DNA of 64,000 nt from Rhizobium sp. CCGE531 (GCF_003627795.1 NZ_CP032685.1:186001-250000); one strand, 5' to 3'; counted from the first letter of the stretch, positions 7,505 through 16,739 are shown. Notes: generated from the sequence alone by a model not told the origin. A program made the numbers and translations.

Positions 7505-9493
7505 ATGTTCGACCATTCGAATCTTCAAGTGTTTGCCAACCACACCCGGGCTGCCGCCGAAAACATGGCCTACACGCTGCAGCGGACGGCCCATTCGGCC
7601 TTCGTCAAGGAGACGGAGGATTTCACCGTCATGCTGATCAATCGCAAGGGGGAAACCTTCGGCGTCCCGATGGGCCTCGGCGCAACATGGTATCCCGGGC
7701 TTACCTATACCCGGGCCATCGAAATGATCGGAGATTACAAGCCGGGCGACGTCGCCTTTACCAATGATCCCTATTCCTGCTTCGTGGCCACGCATGCACC
7801 GGACACGCACCTCTGGAAGCCTGTTTTTTATGACGGCGAGATCATCGCCTGGACCGGCGGGCATATCCACAATACCGACATGGGCGGCGCCGTGCCTGCC
7901 TCCCTGTCGCGGGCGCTGACGGAGATCCATCAGGAAGGCATACGCTTTCCGCCGATGAAGCTGGTCAATGAAGGCGTCTTCGACGAAGACATCCTGAAAA
8001 TCATGACCACCAATGTGCGCAAACCCGATCTCAACATCGGCGATATCAAGGCGCTGGTCGGCGCGCTGAACACCGGCGAGCGCAAGATCCTGGCCATGGT
8101 CGAGAAATTCGGCAAGCAGGCATTTCTTAAAGGCGCCGAAGTGCTTCTGGATCATGCCGAAGCGCAGGCTCGTGATCTCCTGCGGGCGATGCCGGATGGC
8201 ACGTGGGAATTCGTCGACTACGCGGACGAGGATTCTGTCGAAGCCAATCCATGCCGGCTGAAGCTGACGCTGACGATCAAGGGCGACGAGGCGATCCTCG
8301 ATTTTACCGGATCCGATCCGCAGCTCGGCTCGTCGCTCAATGTCCCCTCGGGTGGCGATCCGCGCCATACCATGCTGCTGGTCGGCGTCTATTACATTCT
8401 CTATACGCTGAACCCGAAGATCCTTCTCAACACCGGTTTGACCCGCCCCTTCACCTGCATTGCACCGCAGGGGAGCGTCCTCAATCCGGTATCACCGGCG
8501 GCTGTCGGCATGCGCTCGCTCACCTGCGCGCGCTTGCGATCCGTGATCTTCGGCGCCTTCTGCCAGGCGGTCCCCGAATTGTTGCCTGCCGCACCGGCCG
8601 GCAACAATTGCATCGTCAACGTCATGACCACGGACGAACGGACCGGCCGCAGCGTGATCGCCGCCGTCAATCCGGTGGTCGGTGGCGGCGGCGGGATGCC
8701 GCATCGCGACGGGACCAACGGTTCGGGTGCCGACGCCGCCTATCTGAAGAATACGCCGATCGAAATCACGGAAACCGAAGTGCCGATCGAGTTCGTCAAA
8801 TACGGGCTTGCCAGGGACAGCGGCGGTGCCGGCCGCTGGCGCGGGGGGCTGGCGACTGAAATGGCGTTCCGCGTTTTCGCGCCCGGGAGCCGTATCACGG
8901 CCCGCAACCGCGACCGCAGTTTCTTCCGGCCCTGGGGGCTGCTCGGCGGCAAGGCGGCGGGGCTCTCCGACATGGTATTGAACCCCGGACGTGATGATTA
9001 TCGCCGGCTCGGCAATATCGATACCGCCGTCCTACAGCCCGGAGATGTGCTTGAGATTCGCTCAGCCGGGGGCGGCGGTCGCGGAAACCCCTTGGAGCGC
9101 GAGGTCTGGCGCGTGCTGCAGGATGTGGAGCGTGGCTATGTTTCCCTTGCCGCTGCCGAGCGCGACTATGGCGTGGTCATCCGGGACGGCAATGTGGATG
9201 AAGCCGAAACGTCCCGTCTCAGGGCATCGCGTGCCGTTCCAACGGCCCACTTCCATTACGGCGAGGAGCGAGACGGTTACGAGGCGCAGTGGACATCAGC
9301 TGCTTACAACCTGCTCACGGATATTCTGGCCAGCCTTCCGATCCACTGGCGGTTCTTCACCAAGACGGAGATTTTCCGTCGAATGAAGGGACGTGCCGGG
9401 CATGAGGGCGTCGCCGCTGCTTTTGCCGATGTTCGCGCACGGTTCCCGGAAATGCCCGAGGTTCGTCTTCAGATCAAAGAGGCAGCCGAATGA
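7505..9493 (+). CDS. hyuB: Hydantoinase/oxoprolinase family protein, B subunit
   Basis: A 662-residue protein, usual length for HyuB. Family features include 'AAENMAYTLQRTAHSAFVKE' near the N-terminus, 'GDVAFTNDPY', 'HIHNTDMGG' and a glycine-rich 'RSAGGGGRGNPLERE' segment. It pairs with the A subunit to form the ATP-dependent amidohydrolase or carboxylase. It follows hyuA after 6 bp and overlaps the [2Fe-2S] gene by 4 bp (ATGA), so the operon is translationally coupled. The C-terminal ~110 residues beyond the normal end of the domain are less recognisable. Confidence 0.9.
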   Translation: MFDHSNLQVFANHTRAAAENMAYTLQRTAHSAFVKETEDFTVMLINRKGETFGVPMGLGATWYPGLTYTRAIEMIGDYKPGDVAFTNDPYSCFVATHAPDTHLWKPVFYDGEIIAWTGGHIHNTDMGGAVPASLSRALTEIHQEGIRFPPMKLVNEGVFDEDILKIMTTNVRKPDLNIGDIKALVGALNTGERKILAMVEKFGKQAFLKGAEVLLDHAEAQARDLLRAMPDGTWEFVDYADEDSVEANPCRLKLTLTIKGDEAILDFTGSDPQLGSSLNVPSGGDPRHTMLLVGVYYILYTLNPKILLNTGLTRPFTCIAPQGSVLNPVSPAAVGMRSLTCARLRSVIFGAFCQAVPELLPAAPAGNNCIVNVMTTDERTGRSVIAAVNPVVGGGGGMPHRDGTNGSGADAAYLKNTPIEITETEVPIEFVKYGLARDSGGAGRWRGGLATEMAFRVFAPGSRITARNRDRSFFRPWGLLGGKAAGLSDMVLNPGRDDYRRLGNIDTAVLQPGDVLEIRSAGGGGRGNPLEREVWRVLQDVERGYVSLAAAERDYGVVIRDGNVDEAETSRLRASRAVPTAHFHYGEERDGYEAQWTSAAYNLLTDILASLPIHWRFFTKTEIFRRMKGRAGHEGVAAAFADVRARFPEMPEVRLQIKEAAE

Positions 9494-9813
9494 GCAAAGG
9501 CCCGCGTCCGGCTGGAGAAGCGGGGCGCATCGTCCGTCTCGCTGAGCAAGGCCGGCCACCCGTTCGCTTCCTGCTCGACGGCATCGAACGCGAAGCCATG
9601 GCCGGCGACACGGTGCTGACGGCCATGCTGACATTCTCACAGGTTCTTCGGCAATCCGAATTCGGGCCGGAAGGGCGGGCGGGTTTCTGCCTGATGGGCG
9701 CCTGCCAGGATTGCTGGGTCTGGCAACAGGATGGAACCCGCCTGCGCGCCTGTTCGACCCTCGTCGGCAACGGCATGTCCCTGATGACCCAGGCGCCGGG
9801 AGATTGGCCATGA
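9490..9813 (+). CDS. (2Fe-2S)-binding protein, small subunit of an opine/cyanide-type dehydrogenase
   Basis: A 107-residue protein with a ferredoxin-like cysteine pattern, C-x4-C-x2-C in 'FCLMGACQDCW' and a fourth Cys in 'RLRACSTLV'. This matches the small electron-transfer subunit of opine oxidases, hydrogen cyanide synthase (HcnA-like) and sarcosine/proline dehydrogenase complexes. It overlaps hyuB by 4 bp and the next FAD gene by 4 bp, so it is made together with both. The coupling to hydantoinase subunits suggests that ring opening feeds an amino acid dehydrogenase. Confidence 0.85.
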   Translation: MSKGPRPAGEAGRIVRLAEQGRPPVRFLLDGIEREAMAGDTVLTAMLTFSQVLRQSEFGPEGRAGFCLMGACQDCWVWQQDGTRLRACSTLVGNGMSLMTQAPGDWP

Positions 9814-11180
9814 CAATGGCGGCTGATCGCAAGGCAATAGTGATCGTCGGTGCCGGTCCGGCGGGCATTCGCGCCGCCGAGCTTCTGGTGACCGCTGACA
9901 TCCGACCCGTCGTCATCGATGAGGGGATGAAGGCGGGCGGCCAGATATATCGCCGACCCCCGGAAGGCTTTATGCGTTCGGCCGAGCAGCTCTATGGATC
10001 GGAGGCCGGCAAAGCCCTTGCTCTTCATTCGCTCTTCGATCGCATGGTGGCGCGCGGGGAGGTCGAATACCATCCTCAAAGCTCAGTGATGGCGCTCGCC
10101 GCCAATGTGCTGCAGGTGCTCACACCAGCCGGCCGCCGGGAGTTCGCCTATGACCGGCTGATACTCGCAACCGGCGCGACCGACCGGCTGGCGCCGGTGC
10201 CCGGCTGGCAGGCGCCCGGCGTCTACAGTCTCGGTGCCGCGCAGATCGCGCTGAAGGCGCAAGGCGTCGCCTTGGGGCGAAGGATCGTTCTGGCAGGCTC
10301 CGGGCCGCTGCTGACCCTCGTTGCGATCCAGCTTCTGAAGGCTGGAGCGAATGTTGCGGCCGTTCTCGATACATCCACAGTTCGAAACCAGATCCTGGCC
10401 TTTCCGGGCATGATGGCAAGGCCGGCCCTGGTTCTGCGGGGCCTGGCAATGCGGATGAAACTCCGCCGCTTATATCGCGCGGGCGTGACGCTGACCGATA
10501 TCGTCAGCGGCGAAAGCGGTCCGGTGGCCGTTCGTTGGCGGGACGCGGGTGGGCGCGACCATCACACCGAATGCGATATGGTCGGGATTGGCTGGCACCT
10601 GAGGGCCGAAACGCAGCTTGCCGGCCTGGCTCGATGCAAGTTCGACTACGATCCGGGCTGGGCTCAATGGCTGCCGCAGGCGGATCGGATGGGCCGGTCC
10701 GCGGATGGTGTCTATCTTGCCGGCGACGGCCTGCGGATCCTTGGCGCCGATGGTGCGGAAGTTGCCGGACGGCTTGCCGCGAGCGCCTGCCTTGCCGATA
10801 TGGGATTGCCTTTTCCAGATCCTGCGCGGGATCTCCGGCGGCTCGCCCGCTACGAACGCTTTGCTCGCGCCATTGCCCGCGCCTTTCCCTGGCCTGCCGG
10901 CATGGTGCGGTCCATTCCCGATGAAACGATGGTCTGCCGCTGCGAAGGGATCAGCGCCGGCGATCTGCGTGAGAGCGTTGACTATGCTGGAGGTGAAGCA
11001 AACAGGGTGAAGTCAATAGTGCGGGTGGGTATGGGACGATGCCAGGGGCGGTTTTGTCAGCTCGCCGGCGCCGAACTGATTGCGGAGCGCGCGCAAGTCC
11101 CGGTTTGCGATGTCGGTCGTCTGCGCGAGCAGGCGCCTGTTCGTCCGCTGCCGATCGGATGCTGGATAAACAAGACGTGA
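9810..11180 (+). CDS. NAD(P)/FAD-dependent oxidoreductase with C-terminal [2Fe-2S] domain (opine dehydrogenase alpha-subunit type)
   Basis: A 456-residue protein with an N-terminal FAD Rossmann motif ('IVIVGAGPAGIRAAELL'), a second nucleotide-binding segment ('RIVLAGSGPLLTLVAIQLL', about residue 155) and a C-terminal BFD-like iron-sulfur domain with C-x-C ('VCRCEG') and C-x4-C ('GRCQGRFC'). This layout is that of HcnB/OoxA-type alpha subunits. The ATG at 9810 is used because it overlaps the stop of the [2Fe-2S] gene as ATGA; a second ATG lies 6 bp on. It needs a DAO-type beta subunit, and two candidates flank the operon (4048-5205 and 12180-13505). Confidence 0.88.
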   Translation: MTMAADRKAIVIVGAGPAGIRAAELLVTADIRPVVIDEGMKAGGQIYRRPPEGFMRSAEQLYGSEAGKALALHSLFDRMVARGEVEYHPQSSVMALAANVLQVLTPAGRREFAYDRLILATGATDRLAPVPGWQAPGVYSLGAAQIALKAQGVALGRRIVLAGSGPLLTLVAIQLLKAGANVAAVLDTSTVRNQILAFPGMMARPALVLRGLAMRMKLRRLYRAGVTLTDIVSGESGPVAVRWRDAGGRDHHTECDMVGIGWHLRAETQLAGLARCKFDYDPGWAQWLPQADRMGRSADGVYLAGDGLRILGADGAEVAGRLAASACLADMGLPFPDPARDLRRLARYERFARAIARAFPWPAGMVRSIPDETMVCRCEGISAGDLRESVDYAGGEANRVKSIVRVGMGRCQGRFCQLAGAELIAERAQVPVCDVGRLREQAPVRPLPIGCWINKT

Positions 11181-11211
11181 ATAGCTTCACTTCGACTGTG
11201 CCGAAGAGATA

Positions 11212-12120
11212 TTACTCCCGCGCGGCTTCGCCATCCTTTAAAACGCCGGCACAAGCCTGGCGCAGATAGTCGCGCATGGTGAGGTGATTGCCCGTCAAGG
11301 GACGGTCCCGGCTGGTCAGCAGGGCGATCGGAACGGTCTTTCGTGGCAGCAGCGGCCGGCGCACGAGGCCGGGAAACTGCTCCCACGGCAGGAGACCATC
11401 CACGATCGCGACACCGAAACCGTTGCGGACAAAGGGCAGGGCGGTAATGGAAATGTCGATCTCGATCGCGGGATTGAACGATTGATTTTCCGTCGCTGCG
11501 GCATTGGCAAGCAGCTGGCCGGGGAAAGTGTCGGCGCGGTAGGAAATCAGGGTCTCGTCCTGAAGATCGGCGAAGGCGATACTGTCGCGCGCGGCAAGAT
11601 GGTGTCCCTCCGGCACGATGCAGATGAGTTCGGCATATCCGAGCGTTTCGACATCGATGCCGGGCCGTGCGATATTGTTCATGACGATGCCGAGTGGGGC
11701 GTCGCCATTGCGGATCATGTCGACGACGTTGATCAGCGGCGCGATCAGCGAGCGGACGACGATATCCGGATGGGTAGTCCTGAAGGCGAGAAGCGCCTTC
11801 GGTACGATCGACATGGCGGGCGGCGTCGTAGCAGCGACCCTGATCAACCCAGTCCGCCCGTAGCGCATGTCGGTCGTTCGGCGCCGAAGCGCTCCGAGCT
11901 CGGAAAAGATGCGCTCGGCTTCCGGATATAGTTCTTCGGCTTCCCGTGTCGGGACCAGCTTGCCACGCACGCGGTTGAAGAGTTTGAATCCCAGCTGGTC
12001 TTCGGCGTGCAGCAGGATCTGGCTCAGCGCCGGCTGCGTGATGTTGAGCATGGCGGCAGCGCCGGTCACCGTCCCGGATCGCATGAGCATGCAGAAGACT
12101 TCGAGCTGACGGGCCTGCAT
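11212..12120 (-). CDS. LysR-family transcriptional regulator
   Basis: A 302-residue LysR-type regulator with an N-terminal winged helix ('GTVTGAAAMLNITQPALSQIL') and a C-terminal periplasmic-binding-like effector domain. The ATG at 12120 is chosen because the DNA-binding domain begins directly after it; the open frame extends further but into the neighbouring gene's end. It lies downstream of the second FAD oxidoreductase on the same strand and converges on the hydantoinase operon. It is the best candidate to bind the two T-N11-A boxes at 5287-5339. Confidence 0.92.
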   Translation of the reverse strand: MQARQLEVFCMLMRSGTVTGAAAMLNITQPALSQILLHAEDQLGFKLFNRVRGKLVPTREAEELYPEAERIFSELGALRRRTTDMRYGRTGLIRVAATTPPAMSIVPKALLAFRTTHPDIVVRSLIAPLINVVDMIRNGDAPLGIVMNNIARPGIDVETLGYAELICIVPEGHHLAARDSIAFADLQDETLISYRADTFPGQLLANAAATENQSFNPAIEIDISITALPFVRNGFGVAIVDGLLPWEQFPGLVRRPLLPRKTVPIALLTSRDRPLTGNHLTMRDYLRQACAGVLKDGEAARE

Positions 12121-12179
12121 CAGGAAATTCCGTATTGTCTGGTTCGGTTGTCGGCGGAGTCTAGCACGGGCAGGCCATT

Positions 12180-13505
12180 TCAGAAGTCCGCCACCTTGCC
12201 CCATGCGGATTGCAGGAAGCGGTCGGGATGATAGGGTTTGGGGTCGACTATCGGTGCGGCACCGGTGACGATATCGGCGATCAGGTGGCCGGCTCCCGGT
12301 CCGATCCCGAAGCCATGACCACTGAAACCGGCCGCCAGCACGAAGCCTGGTATAGTTGCGACCTCGCCTATGCCGGGCACGCCGTCCGGCGTCGAATCGA
12401 TGTAGCCGGCCCAGCTTGCGGTGATGCGGCGGTTTGCGATCGCAGGCAGCAATTCGCGTGCACGGTCATAGGTCAGCCGGATCGTTCCCCTGTCGACCGC
12501 CGGATCGAGGATGCGCATCCGCTCCATCGGCGTCGGCCGGTCCAGGCGCCAGCGCGACAGGTTTTCGTGGCCGCTGCGAAAGCCCTCGAAGCCGCCCAGG
12601 GAAAGCGCGCGCCAGCGGCGAAGGAACATCGGCAGAAACTGCGCCCCGAACCGCATGTTCTGGGGTGTCGGATCGACGCGGCCGCGTCCGCTGATCGCGA
12701 GCGTATGGCCGCCGTCGCCTCTGCGCGTGATCGAAACATAGGCGGTATGAAGAGCGTCCGGAAGTTCGCCGTCGCCGGCGCTGACGGAAAGGATCGATGA
12801 GCGGATCGACGCCTGCGGGAAGCGGACGCCGAGCTGGCGGCAGAAGGACGAAGCCCAGGCGCCGCCTGACAGGATGGCAATCCGGGTCCTGATCGTGCCT
12901 TGCTCGGTCACGACGGCGGAGAGCTTTCCGCCTTCGGTTTCTATGCCGCGCGCAGCGCAGTTCTGGCGCAGGCAGCCCCCCAATTTCATCAGGGCGCGCG
13001 CGACCGCCGGGGCGGCGTTGGCCGGATCGGCGATGCCATCCGTCGGGGAAAAGACGCCGCCCTTCCAGCTGCGGCCGGTCGCCTTGCCGCGTTCGCTGGC
13101 CTGAGCGCTGTCGAGCATATGCGTGGTCACGCCGACGCCGCGGGCAAAGTCGCGCCAGCGGGCCCAGCCGGCAAGCTCTTCCTCGCTATTGCTCAGATAG
13201 AAGAGGCCGCAGCGGCGAAAGCCGGTGTCTTCTCCTGTTTCCGCGGCGAATTGGTCCCAGAGCTCGAGGCTTTTCGTCGCCATAGGCAGTTCGCGGGCGT
13301 CGCGGTTCTGCTGCCTGCACCAGCCCCAATTGCGGCTGGACTGCTCGGCGCCGACGCGGCCCTTCTCGAGGAGGACGACCGAGAGGCCCCGCTTTGCCAA
13401 ATAATAGGCCGTAAAAACGCCGACAATCCCGGCCCCGATGACGACGACATCGGCGGAGGAGGGCAATTCGGGAGAGTTTTCGACAAGGGTGAGCGGTGCG
13501 GGCAT
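12180..13505 (-). CDS. FAD-dependent oxidoreductase, DAO family
   Basis: A 441-residue DAO-type flavoprotein with the FAD motif at residues 20-40 ('VVVIGAGIVGVFTAYYLAKR'), a 'SSRNWGWCRQQNRD' segment and a C-terminal 'GFSGHGFGIGPGAG' FAD contact. It is longer than the 385-residue homologue at 4048-5205 but clearly of the same superfamily. It could be an amino acid, opine or sarcosine-type dehydrogenase, or an alternative beta subunit for the iron-sulfur/FAD proteins at 9490-11180. LysR lies 59 bp downstream on the same strand. The upstream region, shared with the Lrp gene, carries inverted repeats. Confidence 0.85.
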   Translation of the reverse strand: MPAPLTLVENSPELPSSADVVVIGAGIVGVFTAYYLAKRGLSVVLLEKGRVGAEQSSRNWGWCRQQNRDARELPMATKSLELWDQFAAETGEDTGFRRCGLFYLSNSEEELAGWARWRDFARGVGVTTHMLDSAQASERGKATGRSWKGGVFSPTDGIADPANAAPAVARALMKLGGCLRQNCAARGIETEGGKLSAVVTEQGTIRTRIAILSGGAWASSFCRQLGVRFPQASIRSSILSVSAGDGELPDALHTAYVSITRRGDGGHTLAISGRGRVDPTPQNMRFGAQFLPMFLRRWRALSLGGFEGFRSGHENLSRWRLDRPTPMERMRILDPAVDRGTIRLTYDRARELLPAIANRRITASWAGYIDSTPDGVPGIGEVATIPGFVLAAGFSGHGFGIGPGAGHLIADIVTGAAPIVDPKPYHPDRFLQSAWGKVADF

Positions 13506-13572
13506 GGATGCGGGTCTCCTATCGAGCCGAAAGCATAGCGAAACGATCGGACATGAAGCTGCCGCACAACCG

Positions 13573-13603
13573 CGCCATGCGGCATAAGATTCCGCTCATG
13601 GCG
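13573..13603. promoter_or_regulatory. Inverted repeat CGCCATG-N17-CATGGCG containing a CATAAG half-site
   Basis: Perfect 7-bp arms flank a 17-bp spacer. The spacer holds CATAAG at 13583, the same half-site as in the two LysR-type boxes at 5287-5339. It lies 68 bp upstream of the DAO gene that starts at 13505, so it may bind the same LysR protein, though the second half-site is degenerate. Confidence 0.35.
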
Positions 13604-13692
13604 AACCAAGCGGCTTATTGTGCCGGGTCGATTCATGCAGAATGAAATAGACAAGATAGGCCATGGTGTTATGCTCGATCTTGGAAAATTCG

Positions 13693-13707
13693 CAGCATAA
13701 AATGCTG
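13693..13707 (+). promoter_or_regulatory. Lrp-like binding box (CAGCATAAAATGCTG)
   Basis: This 15-mer matches 13 of 15 positions of the E. coli Lrp consensus YAGHAWATTWTDCTR. With one more base on each side it is a 7-3-7 palindrome (13692-13708). It ends 23 bp before the start of the Lrp/AsnC gene, as expected for autoregulation. Confidence 0.6.
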
Positions 13708-13730
13708 CCTCATGTGGGAAAGATTTGCCG

Positions 13731-14207
13731 ATGAAGCTCGACCGTATCGACATCAAGATCCTGTACGAACTTCAGAAGAACGGCCGCATCACCAATGTCG
13801 AATTGGCGGAACTGGTCAACCTGTCGCCGAGCCCTTGCCTGATGCGGGTCAAGAAACTGCAGCAGGAAGGCTATATCGAGGGATATTCGGCCCAGATCAA
13901 TATCGGCAAACTGGGCCAGACACTGACCGTCTTTACGGAGGTCACGCTCAAGAACCACCGCCAGATCGACTTCGCGCGTTTCCTCTCGGCGGTGGAGAAG
14001 GTCGATCAGGTCGTCGAATGCCACCTCGTCTCAGGTGGCTACGATTACATGCTGAAGTTCGTGACGGCCGGTATCGGAGAATACCAGACGATCATGGAGC
14101 GCCTGACCGACATGGATATCGGCATCGACAAGTATTTCAGCTTCGTGGTGCTCAAGTCGCCGATCGTGAAAGCCCACATGCCGTTGACCAGCCTGTTTCC
14201 CATGTAG
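13731..14207 (+). CDS. Lrp/AsnC-family transcriptional regulator
   Basis: A 158-residue regulator with an N-terminal winged helix ('NGRITNVELAELVNLSPSPC') and a C-terminal RAM ligand-binding domain ('VEKVDQVVECHLVSGGYDYMLKF' region). The ATG at 13731 has GGGAAAG 8 bases upstream and is preferred over a TTG two codons earlier. Such proteins sense amino acids and control their uptake and breakdown. It is convergent with the peptide-type importer operon and divergent from the DAO gene. A good Lrp box lies just upstream and a weaker one precedes the importer operon at 20218. Confidence 0.93.
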   Translation: MKLDRIDIKILYELQKNGRITNVELAELVNLSPSPCLMRVKKLQQEGYIEGYSAQINIGKLGQTLTVFTEVTLKNHRQIDFARFLSAVEKVDQVVECHLVSGGYDYMLKFVTAGIGEYQTIMERLTDMDIGIDKYFSFVVLKSPIVKAHMPLTSLFPM

Positions 14208-14229
14208 CGGGCGGCAGTGGGATTTCCGG

Positions 14230-15891
14230 CTAGCCATGGCCATATTCACGCTTGAGTTCCGGATCCTGGACAAGATTGTCCAGCCAGGTCGGATCAAGTT
14301 TCGGAACGGACCCGAACAGCAGCTGCGAATAGGGGTGGCGGGGCGCATTTGCGGCTTCGCGCGTGATTTGTTCAACTTTTCTGCCGCCATACATCACGAC
14401 GATCTCGTCGCAGATCGCCTCGACAACCGACAGGTCGTGGCTGATGAAGATATAGGACAAATGCAGTTCACGCTGCAGTTCCTTGAGCAGGTCGATGATC
14501 GCTGCCGCAACGACGGTATCGAGGGCGGATGTGATTTCATCGCAAATGATCAGGCGCGGCTCTGCGGCAAGCGCGCGGGCGAAATTCACGCGCTGCTTCT
14601 GTCCACCTGACAGTTCCGACGGATAGCGATAGCGAAGCGCGCGCGGCAGTCGCACCATGTCGAGCAATTGGTCGACCCTGGCCTCTCGAGCCTTGCGGTC
14701 CATCCCATGATAGAAGGCCAAGGGCCGTTCGAGAATATCGGCGATCGATTTTGCCGGATTGAGCGCCGTGTCGGCATATTGAAAGACGATCTGCATCTCC
14801 CGCAACTGATCGCGCGTGCGCAATTTCGCGGCCCGGTTCATCTCGCTGCCGTTGAAGCCGATGGTGCCTGATATGGCGGGCAGTATGCCGGCGATCGCAC
14901 GCGCCAGCGTCGACTTTCCGCATCCGGATTCGCCGATGATGCCGAGATTTCTGCCCTTCTCCACCGCAAGGCTCACGGATTGAACCGCGCAGACCGCCGG
15001 CAGGCCGCTGGGCTGAATATCGCCATAGCCCGCAATCAGGCCGTCGATCTTCAGCACAGGTGCAATCGAGCTGCCCACGCTGCTGCTACGCAAGGCCTGT
15101 TTCGGCTCGAAGGCCGCCAGCAGCTCGCGCGTGTAGGGATGGCTTGGCCGTGTGAGGATCGTTTCCGTCTTCGCCAGTTCCTGGATTTCGCCGCCCTTGA
15201 GCACGGCGATGCGATCGGCGATCTGGGCGACGACCGCCAGATCGTGTGAAACATAGACGCCGGCGATATTGCCGGCACGGATGACGGATTTGAATGCTTT
15301 CAGCACGTCGATCTGCGTCGTTACGTCGAGTGCGGTGGTCGGTTCGTCGAAAATGACCAGCTTGGGTTCGCCGATCAAAGCCATGGCCGCCGCCAGCCGC
15401 TGCAACTGGCCGCCGGAGACCTGATGCGGATATCGCTCACCGATCGTTTCGGGATTTGGCAAGGAAAGAGCCCGGAAGAGCTCGATGGCGCGCCGGCGCG
15501 CTTGTTCGGGGGGTATCAGCCGGTGAATGCGGGTGACCTCGATCACCTGCTCCATGATCTTCGTGGCCGGATTGAAGGCGGCCGCCGCGCTTTGCGGAAT
15601 ATAGGCGACCGTGGTGCCGCGGACCTTCGAGCGTTCGCTTTCGGAAAGGGCGGCCATGTCCTGTCCATCGACCTGGATCGTGCCGCCGGAGATGCGACAG
15701 CCCTCCCGCGCATGCCCCATGAGCGTCAGCGCGATCGTCGTCTTGCCCGAGCCGCTTTCGCCGATGAGCGCGACAATTTCGCCCTTGGCGATATCGAAGC
15801 TGACGCCCTTGATGATCTCGACGATGCGACCGGAGTCGGTCGTCGCCTCGACCTTCAGATTGTTGATTTCAACAAGATTGGTCATCGTCAT
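14230..15891 (-). CDS. ABC transporter, fused dual ATP-binding protein (dipeptide/opine/nickel type)
   Basis: A 553-residue protein with two complete nucleotide-binding domains. The first has Walker A 'GESGSGKTTIAL', signature 'VSGGQLQRLAAA' and Walker B 'LVIFDEPTTALD'. The second has 'GESGCGKSTLAR', 'LSGGQKQRVNFA' and 'LIICDEITSALD'. This is the DppD-DppF fusion (GsiA/YejF-like) that powers peptide-type importers. It overlaps the upstream permease by 4 bp. It is the last gene of the five-gene importer operon read from 20172 to 14230. Confidence 0.93.
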   Translation of the reverse strand: MTMTNLVEINNLKVEATTDSGRIVEIIKGVSFDIAKGEIVALIGESGSGKTTIALTLMGHAREGCRISGGTIQVDGQDMAALSESERSKVRGTTVAYIPQSAAAAFNPATKIMEQVIEVTRIHRLIPPEQARRRAIELFRALSLPNPETIGERYPHQVSGGQLQRLAAAMALIGEPKLVIFDEPTTALDVTTQIDVLKAFKSVIRAGNIAGVYVSHDLAVVAQIADRIAVLKGGEIQELAKTETILTRPSHPYTRELLAAFEPKQALRSSSVGSSIAPVLKIDGLIAGYGDIQPSGLPAVCAVQSVSLAVEKGRNLGIIGESGCGKSTLARAIAGILPAISGTIGFNGSEMNRAAKLRTRDQLREMQIVFQYADTALNPAKSIADILERPLAFYHGMDRKAREARVDQLLDMVRLPRALRYRYPSELSGGQKQRVNFARALAAEPRLIICDEITSALDTVVAAAIIDLLKELQRELHLSYIFISHDLSVVEAICDEIVVMYGGRKVEQITREAANAPRHPYSQLLFGSVPKLDPTWLDNLVQDPELKREYGHG

Positions 15892-16739
15892 GCGCTCCTG
15901 TCCCTGATTCTGCGCGGCAGGTTGTCGATCAGCAGGTTGACGCTGATGGTGAGGCTGGCAATGGCAAAGGAGGGCACGAGCACGGCCGGTGCGGCGAAGG
16001 GCAGACCGCCGATATTTTCGCGAACCAGGGCTCCCCAGTCGGCATAGGGCGGCTGCAGGCCGAGGCCGAGAAACGAAAGGCCGGACAACAGAAGAACGAC
16101 GAAGACGAAGCGCAGGCCGAAATCCGCCAGAACGGGGCGAATAATGTTCGGCAGGATTTCCGAGCTGATGATGTAGCCGACCCTCTCACCGCGGGTACGA
16201 GCCACCGTGATGAAATCCATCGTGTTGATGTTGACGGCAAGCGCGCGGGCAAAGCGATAGGCACCGGGCGTGTAGATGACGCCGAGTGTGATGATCAGCA
16301 CCGGAATGGACGATCCGACGGCGGCAACGACGACCAGGCCGAAAAGCTTGCTTGGAATGGAATTCAGGGCATCGAGAAACCGGCTCAGGATCGTGTCGAA
16401 CCATCCACCGATAACGGCGGCGATCATGCCGAGCGTCACGCCGCAAAGACAGCATAGCGCGACTGAAGCCAATGAAATGCCGACCGTATAGCGTGCACCC
16501 ATCAGCACGCGTGAGAACATGTCACGGCCGAGATAGTCCGAGCCGAGCCACAATTGCCGGCTTATCGGGCCGAAATAGTCCGTATCGACGATATCGCCGA
16601 CGGAATAGGGGAGCATGTAGGGTGCGAACAATGCGGTGATCGTCCAGCCAAGAATGACGGCAAAAGCCACGATGCCAACAAGGCTGACATTGTAGCCAAG
16701 AAGGGAGGGGGTGCGGTGAAGCAAGCTGTTCGTGGTCAT
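15888..16739 (-). CDS. ABC transporter permease, DppC type
   Basis: A 283-residue inner-membrane protein with about six transmembrane segments and the 'ARTRGERVGYIISSEILPNI' type EAA loop of the DppC family. It forms the channel together with the DppB-type protein. It overlaps both neighbours by 4 bp, which indicates tight translational coupling. Confidence 0.92.
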   Translation of the reverse strand: MTTNSLLHRTPSLLGYNVSLVGIVAFAVILGWTITALFAPYMLPYSVGDIVDTDYFGPISRQLWLGSDYLGRDMFSRVLMGARYTVGISLASVALCCLCGVTLGMIAAVIGGWFDTILSRFLDALNSIPSKLFGLVVVAAVGSSIPVLIITLGVIYTPGAYRFARALAVNINTMDFITVARTRGERVGYIISSEILPNIIRPVLADFGLRFVFVVLLLSGLSFLGLGLQPPYADWGALVRENIGGLPFAAPAVLVPSFAIASLTISVNLLIDNLPRRIRDRSA

